From assembly GCA_015499985.1 (NCBI GenBank), contig JAAAUF010000088.1:5858-46241 (forward strand): DNA of 40,384 bases, read 5' to 3'. This stretch comes from Haplosporangium gracile. Its lineage: Eukaryota > Mortierellomycota > Mortierellomycetes > Mortierellales > Mortierellaceae. Shown here piece by piece: positions 21,354 through 32,644 of this stretch. Within the stretch, counting starts at the first letter, position 1, and every line of letters starts with the position of its first letter. The notes below the pieces were generated by a model that saw only the letters and a program-made list of their open reading frames with translations, was not told the origin of the DNA and ran no database searches. Made by a program: the position numbers and the translations under genes.

Positions 21354-22866
21354 TCACGTCTCAAGGAAACGCCGCAAACAGGAAAACTGGACCCAATCTA
21401 ACACACGCATCATCCGACGACAAAGAGGCACATGGGCAGTCAGCATCATCATTACAGCAAGAGTACATTCTCTCAACAAAAATCACGCCCACCATGAAGA
21501 CACTTACCGACGTTGTCCTTGGGGTCGCAGGCGCACTTGAGCTGCAACTCTGGACTCTCAGGACAGTGCTCATACAGTCCATGACGATATCCAATCTCGT
21601 TGAAAAAGTGAATCTCCCGTCGATCTAACAGCAACGCCGCCGCGATCGAGTGAATAGGAGCATCGCCCCATCGTTCATAAAAGAACCCGCCTGCATCATC
21701 CAGGTGCTGGAAAAAGTCCAGATACGCCTTGGATCGAAAGAAAGACGTATCGACAATCTCAAAATTCGACCAAAAGTGGCAGTTGTTGTAGGTGTCGCCC
21801 TTGTCGTAGCTGATCCACTCGAGCGAGTTTCGTTTGGCGATATGTTCTGGGTGCAGCTTCCTGAACCGCTTGACGTTCTCCCAAAGAGTCGGGATGGTGT
21901 CAACAAACTCTGGAAGGGCGATCGTGAAACCGTATTTGTATTTTTTGGACTTCATGATCATGAATGGATCAACGTTGAGGAGGTCGCATGAGAACGAGAC
22001 TCCTGGCTCAACTCTCCAGTAGTAGTCGTATTCCTGAACAAGCTCGTGCCTGAAGATGAATCCCGACATGTATCTAGAAATCAAGATGACGCGAGTTAAT
22101 TACAAGTTCAAGTAACAAAACGAGCGCAATTAATAAAACCAAAACCGGGAGATAGGTACCGGCACATGTGGCGATAGGATTCACTTTCGCCATAGGGCAC
22201 GTTTCGATTCTCCATGTTCTCGCGGTTCAATGCAGCCTGGGTCTTGTTGATAAATGAAGGGTAACTCCAATGCTCCTTGGGTATCAATCCTATCGACAGA
22301 GTCACAGTATAACCGTCTTAGAAAAAGCAATTGAAGTCGAGTCAAAGTGACTCTGCAACTAAGCCTGTTCGATTCCTGCATTCCCTACCGAACTTTACGG
22401 GCGCGGTGGTCATGGCGCGGATGTGTGTTTTGAAGTGCTCGGTGAAGGGCACGTTGTTAAGGAATACATAGGGGTATCCATGCTTGCGGTTGAAGACTGA
22501 CTCGAGGTTCCGCATAGTCTTTCGCATATCGTGCAAGTCTTTGTTCTGTAGCAGGACCACAAACGCGGCATTGGTTCTTGGTCCGTTGTTCTGCGTGTCA
22601 TCCTGAGCGAGCTTTTCTGTTGTAGTCCGAGTTGGTGTTGACAGTGGTAGTGGTACAGTAAAGTTGACGTTGGTTGTCAGGGTAATGGTGGCAACTGGAT
22701 GCAAGTGAGCTTGTTTTTCCTGAGTTTGTTGATGATGAATGACTGATGAGGTGTTTCTGGAAGTAGAGTTCCTGATGTATTCAAAAAAGTATCCGGCTAG
22801 GAAGGCTATTACGAAGAGGAGTATCCTGCGTCCTGGTCCTGTCGCTGCGAGTCTGCGAGGGATCAT
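21354..22866 (-). CDS. KRE2/KTR-type alpha-1,2-mannosyltransferase (GT15)
   Basis: Four exons on the minus strand: 22866-22389, 22289-22160, 22073-21508 and 21397-21354; phases agree and give 405 residues. GT15 enzymes are Golgi type II membrane proteins that add alpha-1,2-mannose from GDP-mannose to O- and N-glycans of wall and secreted proteins. A short basic N-terminus and an anchor at about residues 15-31 ([17 protein letters not shown]) are followed by a stem and the catalytic domain from about residue 98. Signatures are [52 protein letters not shown] (Glu at about 308, the proposed catalytic residue of the family), [14 protein letters not shown] and CACDPKDNV. The last small exon, [14 protein letters not shown], matches the usual C-terminal DW-x3-SC motif, which supports the last intron. 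Which KTR member it is cannot be said. Confidence 0.94.
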
Positions 22867-23221
22867 CGTCTGGTGATCATCCTGAATTCGAGGAACTAAG
22901 AGAGATAGAAGGAAAGAAGGAAGAGCAAGGAGTCAATTGCTCAAAGGAAAAAATACTCCCACTGTGGGCCTCCTCTTTCTTTGGAGCGATGACGGAGACA
23001 GCCCACCCGCACCATTTTTTATCCTTTCACATACCCACCCCAAAGGTACTTGCAGTCATGGACCCCACATACCTTTAGTCCTGTCTCTGGCTTTTCTTTC
23101 AGATCCTCAGACTCTTTTATTTTTATTTTTCTCTTCTTTGTTCATTCATTCGTCTTCTTTGACATTTTCTTTTTCTCAGTTCTGTTTCCTGTTCTACTCC
23201 TCGCTCTCCTTCCTCTCCCCC

Positions 23222-23263
23222 TCCTTCTCTCTCTCCGTCTCTTCCTCTCTCTCTCTCCGTCTC

Positions 23264-23299
<36 letters not shown>

Positions 23300-23300
23300 C
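23222..23300. repeat. CT microsatellite
   Basis: Imperfect CT repeats run through this stretch, with an uninterrupted (CT)n at about 23267-23297 and two shorter copies of a CTCTCCGTCTCTTCCTCT pattern before it. It lies in the presumed kinesin 5' leader or promoter. Confidence 0.9.
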
Positions 23301-23436
23301 GTCTTTGACCCTTCTTCCTCTCCCTTGCTGCTCGTTCCTGTTCTCCTGAAGTCCCTTTTTATCCTTTTCCACACTTCTCCTTACCTTCCGACTCTCAATT
23401 TCACATTCACTCTTTTTTCTTATTCCCATTCTTACT

Positions 23437-23461
23437 CTTTCCTTCCTTCCTTCCTTCCTTC
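23437..23461. repeat. TTCC tetranucleotide repeat
   Basis: Five to six tandem TTCC units about 50 bases before the kinesin start codon, part of the pyrimidine-rich leader. Confidence 0.85.
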
Positions 23462-23509
23462 ACTCACGCAACCTACGAATTACCACAAGAACAACACCGA
23501 TCATTTCAA

Positions 23510-26500
23510 ATGCTAAAGTCGGCCACAGACCGTCTGGGAATCCCTTCCCCTGCTCCTTCCTCCTCTTCCAACCCTTCCTCCCGCTCGACCTCTCCAACTC
23601 CCTCCACAGCCTCTCTCGCTTCCTCTACAACCTCTGCCTCAACCGCCCACCGTACCTCCATGATGTATGCCTCTCCAAGGTCCCCAGGTCGTCCTCTACC
23701 TCAAGGCGGACAGCTTCCTAAACCCACCGGAGCATCCTCTGGACTCTTAACCCCACAGAGCCACTACTCTGGTTCAAGGACACCTACTACCACTACTACG
23801 ACTTTGCCAGGAATTCCTACTGTCCTTCGCAAGATCTCAGTCTCCACTCCAACAACTACCACCACCAAGCCTGTGATACCATCCCTGCCAACCCAACCAG
23901 TAGCCCATACCTCTTCTGCCTCTTCACACCTCGATCCACATTCCTCAACCCCTACCGTCGCTGCTACGATCCCTACTGCTACTCCTACCACTGCTCCTGC
24001 AAATCCTCCAGGTGGTTCAAAAACGGAGAATGTTACTGTCACTGTCCGTATCCGTCCCTTTTCATCATCCGAACTCAAGGTCGCTGGCGGCCCCACTGAA
24101 GTCTGGACAGTCGGAGACACCGGATCGAGCATTGCCTACACCGATGATTATGCCGTCCAAGCTAGGAGAGTTGCCGTCGACTACAGTTATGGTATGCTGA
24201 GCGACAAACAGGCTATTGTTAGAAAACGGAAAAGGAGTGTAATGATGATGCCTGTCGTTGATATTTAACCATAATGCCTCTTCCTGCTTCACTTCTTTTC
24301 ATACTATCTGAATAGACCATGCATTGACGGGAAGCGACAATGAACTGATCTACAACACCAGTGTAAAGAACTTGGTTCAATCAGCCATGGAGGGATATAA
24401 TGGTAACCTGTCATATCTTACAGGTCCTTGGACAGACGAATCAGGAAGGAAAACCGGCGGGATATTGACCCCATAATCTTATTTTCATTTCTCATCATTT
24501 CCCTAGGAACGGTCTTTGCTTATGGTCAAACCTCCTCTGGAAAAACTTATGTATGGATACGCATTTTGTTACTGATCGATCTTTGTGTATTGTGTGTCAT
24601 TGTGTCATGGCTGACGAAAGATCTCTTACTGACATTCTCTTCCTCTGGCATTTTTCTTTGTAACGATGTCCTTGAATAATATAGACAATGGTAACGACCC
24701 CTTCAAGCCTTGGATACAAAGTGATGCGCCTTGATACTCGTGATGTATCAACTGAATGAACTCACCTCGTTTTTTCTCCTTCAAAAATAACTTGATAGAG
24801 CGGAACTGAGAACCAACCGGGCATTACACCTCGTGCTGTGGAAGATGTTTTCAAGTACATTCGCGAGAACTCGGACCGCGAGTTCCTGCTACGTGTCTCC
24901 TATTTGGAGATCTATAACGAGTCGATCCGCGATTTGCTCTCCCCTGAAGCCATTGATTTGCGGATACACGAGGACAAACGTGTAAGCTATCGCTAATGCT
25001 TATTCCATAATGAACGGAGACCATCCTGTCTTAGTTTCCTTTTGTTGTACCTAGATGTACAATATCTACTAAGTTAATGACCATCTCTCGTTATGATGTG
25101 AATAGCGTGGAGTGTATGTCAGTCCGCTCAAGGAGGAGATTGTTACCGCGCCTTCCCAGGTGATGCGTATTATCGAACGAGGAGACTGTAAGTTTATCTC
25201 TTGAACATCATGCGGATTTGTTCATTTATACGTCAAAACAACCTCTTCTCAACTAATCAACTCGAATTTCCTTCGTGAATAGATCAACGACATGTCAGCT
25301 CTACGGATTTCAATGCACACAGTAGTAGATCCCACTCGATTTTTCAAATCGTATGTTAAGCAGGAACGCTGTTTTTCAGGAAGTGCTCTTTTCGCAATGG
25401 CCACTTTAGCCAAGGCAGTCAACTCACAACCACTTTTTTATAATCTCTCTCCCTCTAGGTCATTGAGAGTAGAGATAGGTCATCAGCTACGGCAGGAAGT
25501 CCTACGGCACGGAGACCAGGATCCAAGTCTGCGAGCGCTGTCAGAGTATCACAGCTGAACTTGATTGATTTGGCAGGATCTGAGAAGGCGTCGTCAAACG
25601 AGGAACGTCGCAAGGAAGGGGCTTTCATCAATAAGTCTCTCTTGACCCTTGGAACCGTCATCTCCAAATTGACTGAGGAGAAGGGGTACGTTAAATGGAT
25701 GTGTTTTGTGAATAACAGGATATTTTTGCATGACGACAAAGAAGCTTGATACTAATGCCCTTCGTATTTGAATTATTTAGGGCTCATATTCCGTATCGTG
25801 ATTCCAAGTTGACGCGCATTTTACAGTCGTCACTGAATGGCAGTGCCCGCGTGTCAGTGATTTGTACTATCAGTCCTTCATACCTGAATGTGGAAGAGTC
25901 GAACAACACACTCAAGTTTGCGGCGCGTGTCAAGAAGATTGTGACAAAGGCGCAGACCAACCAAGTGATGGACGACAAGGCGCTGCTCGAGAAGTACCGT
26001 CGCGAGATCAGCGAGCTCAAGGCTCAGCTCATGTTGACTGCTGGAGATGGCTCCGCTGGCGCAGAACCCGGCAGTGGAACAGCAACTTCTGGACCACAGC
26101 AGGCAGAACTTTCGAGTCTTTTACAGAAGGAGCGTCGGAAGCATGAGGAAGAGATGGTGGAGATGAATATGGTCCGAAATGCACTCAAAGAGCGTATTGA
26201 TCATCTGACAAAATTGATTTTGACCTCTTCGTCGGTTCATACCAAGGGCGCAGATGCTCCAGACCCACCAATGGGACGGTATACGGTCGAGACCTCCGCG
26301 GATGGAACTGTGATGGATTTCCCCAAGGAGATTGAGTCTCGGTTGGCGCGCAAGGATACGATTGTCAAGGAGCTGCAGTTGGAGTTGGAGGCTCAACAAG
26401 AGAAGATGGCGTTGATGAAGAATGCATTAGAGAAGGCTGCCAAGGGTGATTTAGTGGATTTGGAGAAGACGTTGGCCAAGGTTGAGAATATGGATGAGCA

Positions 26501-27248
26501 TAACCCTCCACGGGAGAAGTTCTTGAGTGAGAAGCGGGCTTCGATCATGAACATCAAGAATTTGGAGGAGTTTGATAGTGTTGATGGTGGGGATCTTGCG
26601 GCTCTCAAGGCTCTTCAGCATCAGCACCCGGAAAAGAAACAGGATACGACATTGCAGCGACTGGATTCGCACGAGTCTGGCAGGTCTGTGCTGGCCATTG
26701 ATGAGGAAGAAGACGACGAGGAGTTGATGGACACGCCCTGGAACCGTACCGAGCTGCAGTCGTTGCGACAGGCGAAGCGAGAACTTGAGATTGTGGTGAT
26801 GGATCAGGAGCGCAAGTTGGAAGATATGGTTGCCTTTGAAGACTCTGATGAGTTCCGAGAGCTGATTATTGAGATGGAGGAGCAGCGGGAGAAGATTGTT
26901 GCGATGGAGGAGGAGCGAGAGGGGTTCCGGATTATGATTACAGAGTTGAGGAATACGATCCGTAAAATGGAGGTTGCTGGGCCACCTTCTTCGAGTTCAG
27001 GCCCAGGTGCGGGCACTAATGGGACGGCAGGAGCAGGGGCTTCGGCGTCGGCGTCGGCTTCTTCGGCAGCTTCGACGATGGCTGCGGCGGCGGCGGCGCG
27101 GATCAGAGAGGTAGAGCAAGTTGCGCAGAAGGAGAGACGGCTCCGGATGGAGGAGCAGACACGGAATATGGGCCGGATTGCCTCCCTGGAAGCTGAGCTG
27201 ACCATGCTCAAAGCTGAACTCTCTGTCCGCAACCTTGCCGACTTTTAG
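23510..27248 (+). CDS. kinesin-7 (CENP-E/Kip2-like) motor protein
   Basis: Nine exons: 23510-24191, 24316-24402, 24507-24550, 24685-24690, 24799-24981, 25106-25187, 25283-25350, 25459-25685 and 25781-27248; 948 residues. Exon 4 is only six bases (Thr-Met) and restores the conserved YTMSGT after the P-loop. A Ser/Thr/Pro-rich extension of about 170 residues precedes the motor. Motor signatures are [18 protein letters not shown] (about 262-269), NAHSSRSH (372-379), LIDLAGSE (419-426), [14 protein letters not shown] and [13 protein letters not shown]. Coiled-coil-prone, charged sequence fills much of 490-860, then an Ala/Ser-rich linker and a final short coil. The [15 protein letters not shown] stretch and a motor placed behind a Ser/Pro-rich extension fit kinesin-7; in yeast, Kip2 carries cargo along cytoplasmic microtubules. 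Subfamily assigned from memory of motif variants. Confidence 0.93.
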
Positions 27249-27387
27249 ATTGCGAAAAAAAAAATGGTTTTTTTTTCCTGTGTAGCTTTGTACAGTTAAT
27301 TAATTTGGAGGATTGTGATATAATATTTTGTATTATGAATGGGACGGATGTGTGTGTGTTGTCTATGAAAGGTGTATCCAGCTTATT
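27249..27387. other. short convergent intergenic spacer
   Basis: 139 bp separate the kinesin stop from the stop of the minus-strand polyQ gene. The two transcripts must end within or overlap in this space. It is A/T-rich, with an A run and a T run at about 27255-27280. Confidence 0.7.
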
Positions 27388-30081
27388 TTAGTGAGCAGAG
27401 CCCAAGGGTCTATCATCATCCTCCTCATCCGCAGAAGTCCAACCGGGTTGCTGCTGCTGCATCGGCACTTGCATCATCATGGGCTGCTGCTGAAAATACC
27501 CCTGCTGTCCCTGCTGCACAAACTGTTGCTGTTGGAACTGCTGTTGAGGGAACTGCCCCGCCTCCCACGCAAGTCGTCTCTGTTCCTGCAACCACCTCTC
27601 CTTCTCAACATTCACCATCATTTGTTGTTGATGTTGCTGGTGTTGAAACTGTAACTGGTTCGTCCCATGGGCCTTTGCTAGCTTCTTGTCTCGTTCCATC
27701 GCCGAGATTGCGCCGACTAGTCCTGCAGAAGGGGGTGGGGGTTTTGCCTCGACGTGGATTAGTGTTGATGGCTGATAAGGGAGGACGTGTTGTTGGGATT
27801 GTTGTTGGAGATGGAATTGGTGGGGTTGGGTGAGGTATTGTTGCTGTTGGATGAGAGTGGGTCCCATGTGAGGGAAAAAGGACTCCCTCGATCCCGAGGG
27901 GCGATGCTGTCCTCCTGCTCCACCTGAACCGCCAGATCCACCAGATCCGTTAGATCCAGTAGAGTGCAAAGAAGTCATTGACCCCCTATCAATTCCTGAA
28001 GCCTGCTGGAGGGACATCACCGATGCAACACTGCCACGGTATCCGGCAGGGAAACTACTTGTCAACAGACTGGTGCCACTATTGAACGAAGTAGGAGGTG
28101 TGGTGACAGAGTGTCCCCCGAGTGCGGCGGCGGCCGCTTGGAGGTGCTGTTCTCGAATAAGTCGTTCCTGTTCCTCTTCAATGAAATCGCTCAAACGGGG
28201 TTGAGAAGATGTTTGGCTATGCGAGTGCCCTCCACTGTAGACTTGATGTTGACCGCCAAGGAAGGAAGCGGAGATGGGAGCGTTGCTTGTAGCGGGGTTC
28301 AAAGGAGACGACGAGAGAGGCTGGTGCAAGTAAGCACTACCTGCACCGCTGTTGTTCACAAGGGAGTGAACAGAGGAAGTTGAAAGCTGACGGTTATGTT
28401 GGGGGAGGGGCGATTGTTGGACCGAGAGGCGAGGGGAATAAGTATTGGGCGATGCAGGCGTAATGGTCGTCGCTGCAGTCGTGGGGGAAGAAGGAGAGGT
28501 GAAAGAGGAGGACAAGGAAGAAGAAGAAGAAGAGCTCACGCCCATGAGGGACGAGAACTGAGGCAATGAAGGGAGTTGCGGAAGTTGTGGGAGTTGGTTT
28601 TGTTTCTCGCCCAATGGCACATCATCGTCACTGTCAGCAGAGGGAGTATTGATCTTGATGTTGTCCACGGTATGCACCGATCCATTTGCACTGGTAGCCC
28701 GAGAATGGTGCTGATGAACAGCTTGCAATTGCTGCTGATGCTGCTGTTGTTGCTGGAAGACGAGGAGCTGATAAGCCTGCTGTTGCTGCTGCATGGTCGC
28801 GATCTGGAGCTGCTGTTGCTGCATAATCATCATCATCTCCTGCTGTTGCTGATGATAGATCGCCATCGAGTTTGCCAGACTTGTCGCCGCCACTTGTGAC
28901 GATGCCGATCCGAGAGTGGATGGAGCGAGGTGAGGGTTACTGCTATTGTTGCTGAGGTTGCCGAGACTCGAGTTGCTGGTATTGTTGATGGTCATGCCCA
29001 AGCCCGTCGCAGGAGGGGTATAGGGGTTGTGGCTATAGGGCGATGTGGCGATAGGACCAGATCTTGGCGAAGACATTGCGGACGACATACCACCGATTCC
29101 TCCTCCTAGAATTCCAGCGGCGGCGGGAGTGTGAGGGTCGTATGAGGAAGTTCGTGAATGAGGTGCGGAGGAGCCTCCTAGTCCTGTGGCTCCCAGTGTT
29201 GTGTTCAAGTAGCGGTTGTGGATACTCCCGCCAGAGTTGGGCGGTTGTTGCTGTTGTTGTTGTTGTGGAGCGGAAGAATTAACTGCAGGAGTCGATTTCA
29301 CCGCAGGCTTAGGCTTGTCGTTGTCAGAATCGTCGTCTTCGCTATCAGAGTTGACGGGCGCCTTGCGGACATAGTTCTTTCCTGGACCTGCAATCCGAGT
29401 TTGTGCCATGGGCCTGACTAATCCTCCTACCCTACCGGCTTTTCCTTCGTTATCCGTGTTCTCCTCCTCTTCCTCTGTAGTGTTGCTGTGGTTGAGAGCA
29501 ACTGTAGGTGTGGGAATGGGCACTGCTGTTGTTGTTGTTGTTGTTGTTGCTGTTGCAGATCTCGTGGGCTCATCGTCCGCCTTTTCTTCATCCGACTCTG
29601 TATCAGAATTGACAGGCGCCCGACGGACATAGTTCTGACCCGGCCGTACAACTCCAATAACTCCACCACCCACAGTCGCTCCTGCCATTGCTACTGGCTT
29701 GGGACTGAATGCACCGATCCCGTTCCTGATTCCACCTCCACCGCCATTCACCTTCTCACCCTCCTCATCCTCCTCGTCTTCGTCCTCATCCTCTATAATG
29801 TCGTCCGCAGAGTCAGAATCGGCGTCAGAGTCAGACTGAACGGGTCCCTTGCGGACATAGCCAGGACGCCGACCTGGCCGGAAGGAGGATCGATTCACGT
29901 TCCCTGGAGTTCCTGTCAGTACCACTGTGGTATTGCTCTTGTCGGAAGCAGTAGTATTATCGGTGATATCGGTGACGGTAGCGTGATTCATGAAGGAGAC
30001 AGAGCGTTTGGGCTTTGTGGCCATATTGAGGGCTGGGGGGTGGGGATAAGTGGGGGATGTTGGTGAGGTTAGGACGGACAT
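27388..30081 (-). CDS. polyQ protein with three-fold YVR-x-x-PV-x-SD module, unknown
   Basis: Single exon of 897 residues from the start at 30081 (context AAAATGTCC); an in-frame ATG at 30186 would add 35 residues of poor quality. The N-terminal third carries three copies of a module: GYVRKGPVQSDSD, NYVRRAPVNSDTESDEE and NYVRKAPVNSDSEDDDSD. Each is preceded by an RPG or GPG and followed by an acidic Ser/Asp/Glu stretch that fits casein-kinase-2 sites. The middle and C-terminus are Gln-, Ser- and His-rich, with several polyQ runs. Two acidic motifs, SADSDDDVPLG and SADEEDDDRPLG, lie in the middle and at the extreme C-terminus. Composition suggests a nuclear or condensate-forming regulator; this is inference. 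No DNA-binding domain is recognised. Confidence 0.82.
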   Translation of the reverse strand: MSVLTSPTSPTYPHPPALNMATKPKRSVSFMNHATVTDITDNTTASDKSNTTVVLTGTPGNVNRSSFRPGRRPGYVRKGPVQSDSDADSDSADDIIEDEDEDEEDEEGEKVNGGGGGIRNGIGAFSPKPVAMAGATVGGGVIGVVRPGQNYVRRAPVNSDTESDEEKADDEPTRSATATTTTTTTAVPIPTPTVALNHSNTTEEEEENTDNEGKAGRVGGLVRPMAQTRIAGPGKNYVRKAPVNSDSEDDDSDNDKPKPAVKSTPAVNSSAPQQQQQQQPPNSGGSIHNRYLNTTLGATGLGGSSAPHSRTSSYDPHTPAAAGILGGGIGGMSSAMSSPRSGPIATSPYSHNPYTPPATGLGMTINNTSNSSLGNLSNNSSNPHLAPSTLGSASSQVAATSLANSMAIYHQQQQEMMMIMQQQQLQIATMQQQQQAYQLLVFQQQQQHQQQLQAVHQHHSRATSANGSVHTVDNIKINTPSADSDDDVPLGEKQNQLPQLPQLPSLPQFSSLMGVSSSSSSSLSSSFTSPSSPTTAATTITPASPNTYSPRLSVQQSPLPQHNRQLSTSSVHSLVNNSGAGSAYLHQPLSSSPLNPATSNAPISASFLGGQHQVYSGGHSHSQTSSQPRLSDFIEEEQERLIREQHLQAAAAALGGHSVTTPPTSFNSGTSLLTSSFPAGYRGSVASVMSLQQASGIDRGSMTSLHSTGSNGSGGSGGSGGAGGQHRPSGSRESFFPHMGPTLIQQQQYLTQPHQFHLQQQSQQHVLPYQPSTLIHVEAKPPPPSAGLVGAISAMERDKKLAKAHGTNQLQFQHQQHQQQMMVNVEKERWLQEQRRLAWEAGQFPQQQFQQQQFVQQGQQGYFQQQPMMMQVPMQQQQPGWTSADEEDDDRPLGSAH

Positions 30082-30321
30082 TTTTGGTGATAGGGGTGTG
30101 TGTGTGTGTGTGGTAAAATGGGGAAAACAAGATGGGAGTGGACGAGATGAAAAAAGAGGGAAGAAGAAGGAAAGGCTTATTGCCACTAGGAAGTGTGGAG
30201 ACTAGGAAAGGCTAAATGAAAAGAGGGAGGGAGGAAGAGGGATGTTAACAAAGAAAGGATGGCAAAAGCGAAAGAAAGAGAAGAAAAATAAAAGAAGAGA
30301 AAAGAAAAGAAAAGGGTGAAA

Positions 30322-30365
30322 CAAAAAACAAAAACAAAAACAAAAACAAAAACAAAAAAAAAAAA
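30322..30365. repeat. AAAAAC hexanucleotide repeat
   Basis: Four to five tandem CAAAAA units followed by an A run, about 240 bases upstream of the polyQ gene start (minus strand). Confidence 0.9.
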
Positions 30366-31284
30366 GGACAAGAGAAGGAAGGTTTCATCTTATTCATGGC
30401 GCCTCTAATTAATCGTCCGCCAAAAGGTCAAATTTTATTTTTATCACACAGAACACCAATTGTCCTAATGATCATCAAGCAAAAGCAATTGGGGAAAGTA
30501 GTCCCTTTCCTATTTCTTATTTTTCCTGGATCTGAATGTGCGCCCTTTATGCACATCACGCACAAAGAACACACTACGCACAAGGAAAAAGAAGAATAAT
30601 AATAACAAAAATAACAACCCGCATTTGGAACTCACACATGAGTCCAGCTCGGGTGCGAATGGTGCTCTCAAGAACATATAATCGCATCGAAATAAAAGAC
30701 GGAGTTATTTTAACTGGTACAAAAGAATGATATGAACGCCTGTTTTTGGGAGCCAGACAGTTAGTATCCATATCCTTCATCAACCATCTCAAGCTTTCAT
30801 TCTTCACCATCTCTATCTCTTCTGTCTCTCTCCAAGCTAAATGTGGTTGCGGATCATCGAGGATGAGGGAGGCGACATTCTTCGAGCGGGTGGAGAATCA
30901 AGACGACATCTTTGTAAATTTAGATAATCGCACACGCCCCTCTTATTGACCTCTCGCCTTCCAGTTGTGGAGACCAATGACAGCTGCACAGCGCTGTTTG
31001 TGTTGATGGACAAGGTAGTAGAAGTAGCAGGGGATTCAGGAGATAGGGGGGTTCACATTTATCCATTGCTCATTGCAATTAAGCCTTGCTTAGACCAAAA
31101 TTGAACCTTCACCTCATTACACTTTGATGATTCTGCAACACACATACACACAAAACATACCACCCACACAAATAAAATAAAAACAACCATACAAAAAAAG
31201 AGAGCCATGGATGAACCAGAAAAAGATCAAGGAGTGCAAGAAGAACAAACGCACAAAAAATGCAGGGGAAGACGATAGAACGAT

Positions 31285-31303
31285 GAGAGAGAGAGAGAGA
31301 GAG
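31285..31303. repeat. GA microsatellite
   Basis: Nine or so tandem GA units in intergenic DNA, followed by an imperfect direct duplication (AAGACAAAAGGACAGAAGA) at about 31321-31364. Confidence 0.85.
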
Positions 31304-32644
31304 GACGAGAAGCGATATGCAAGACAAAAGGACAGAAGAACATGCAAGACAAAAGGACAGAAGAGAAAGAAAGAAAGTCCATGTTTACTTATTTTCACGT
31401 AGATGCACACACGCAAAAAAAAGGAGAGGGAGAAAGGGGAGAAGGCCATGCCGTCTAGACCATTCGTTTTTTTTTTTCTTTCAAGAGGGATCGGGTGATG
31501 ACAACACAAAATAAGGGGTTGCAGTTCATGTTTAAGCAGTCTATTTCAACAGCAAGGGGAAAGAGGATCAATGAACCCTGTCTTTTCCTTAGGCGTTTGT
31601 ACCGCCTGTGCCATTTTTCAAGGGGAAGGAAGAGAATAACAAACAGAGAAAAAAAGAGTAGATCGATGAATCCAACTGGCGGCAACAGAAAAGGTTGACT
31701 ATCGAACAATAAACTTGTTAATGACAATGACGATGGTGGTGATGGCGGTGGTTTTTTGTTTATCCTACTCCTCTGCTGCACCGATCTGTAAGCGTATGTA
31801 TCTTACCATAGCAAGAAGAATTTCGTGCTTCAGTCCGACCAATGACTCTGAAACATATCGCTCCGCGTCCGGTCCTTCTATGCCTCACCTCTAATGCATG
31901 GAGCTCACACACATACGCCCTCACACTCTTCATCATTGCCATCATCGTCGTCACCACATCCTTTTGTCTTCGTCGTCATCATACCTCGGTATCATAAGAC
32001 TTATGGAGCACCGCCGCTCTTCTTTGTCTTGTCATGCTCAGCTATTCACAACCGGGGCTGCCTACTGCGAAAAATAGACATTTGTCAAGGGCCCCGAGAC
32101 CTGGTGCCTGAGCTGAGTCTCTGGGTATCAGTGATTAGACACCAGATAATCAGATCACTCATACTAAAACGAAAAGTGAATCTGTAGCAGATGTCCTTTT
32201 TTTCGTAGCAGCACGCGTGCCGGCATGAACATGTTTCCCCTATCCCTTGGACATTCTTCTTAGGACACCTTTCAGGCGTCAAAAAATAAAATAATAAATA
32301 GGTCTTTAATTCTGCTTCCTGTAGATATCTGTAAGTATCTTTCTTTTTCTCTAGAAAAGCACGACAATTATTGTCTAGGTGGCTGCACGCGATTTTTTAA
32401 AGGTTGAAACAAACTGTGGCATACGGTATAAACAACCAAACTATTACATCCTCGAGGAAATACCATACACAAAGAGGCAACATGGTCCAAATCGTAAATG
32501 CATTTTTTTTAAGGAAACATACCTTAAAATACCTTTAATTATGGTCTTCATTTTTTTTTCAGCCTTCCCGTTTGCTCACACAAGTATCGGAAATACACTC
32601 TTCAACCAAACGTCCGTTTCTCCATCTCCCTCCCAGTTCCTACG

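Larger units (their letters stand above)
22867..23509. promoter_or_regulatory. divergent promoter, mannosyltransferase / kinesin
   Basis: The two genes start 643 bp apart on opposite strands. From about 23080 the plus strand is almost pure pyrimidine, with a CT microsatellite and a TTCC repeat, forming the likely kinesin leader. No clear TATA box was seen. Confidence 0.55.
30082..32644. other. long intergenic region, promoter of the polyQ gene, no convincing gene
   Basis: The part next to 30081 holds the promoter and leader of the minus-strand polyQ gene, with purine-rich plus-strand sequence to about 30370. From 30400 to 32640 I see no frame with coding character on either strand. Short frames such as 30746-30949 do not extend by splicing. 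Simple repeats include an AAAAAC array, a GA run and a duplicated 20-base segment near 31321-31364. Confidence 0.5.

Noticed and set aside
29488..30066. Plus-strand frame with a run of Cys opposite the polyQ gene
   Set aside because: The poly-Cys run is the reverse reading of CAA/CAG-type repeats. The minus-strand frame holds the repeated YVR module and is the real one.
30746..30949. 67-residue plus-strand frame in the 30-32 kb intergenic region
   Set aside because: No upstream or downstream exon with matching phase was found, and the composition is not distinctive.
31109..31514. Hydrophobic minus-strand frames suggesting membrane proteins
   Set aside because: They are reverse readings of A- and GA-rich simple sequence. 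Overlapping frames are open equally, which points to composition, not coding.
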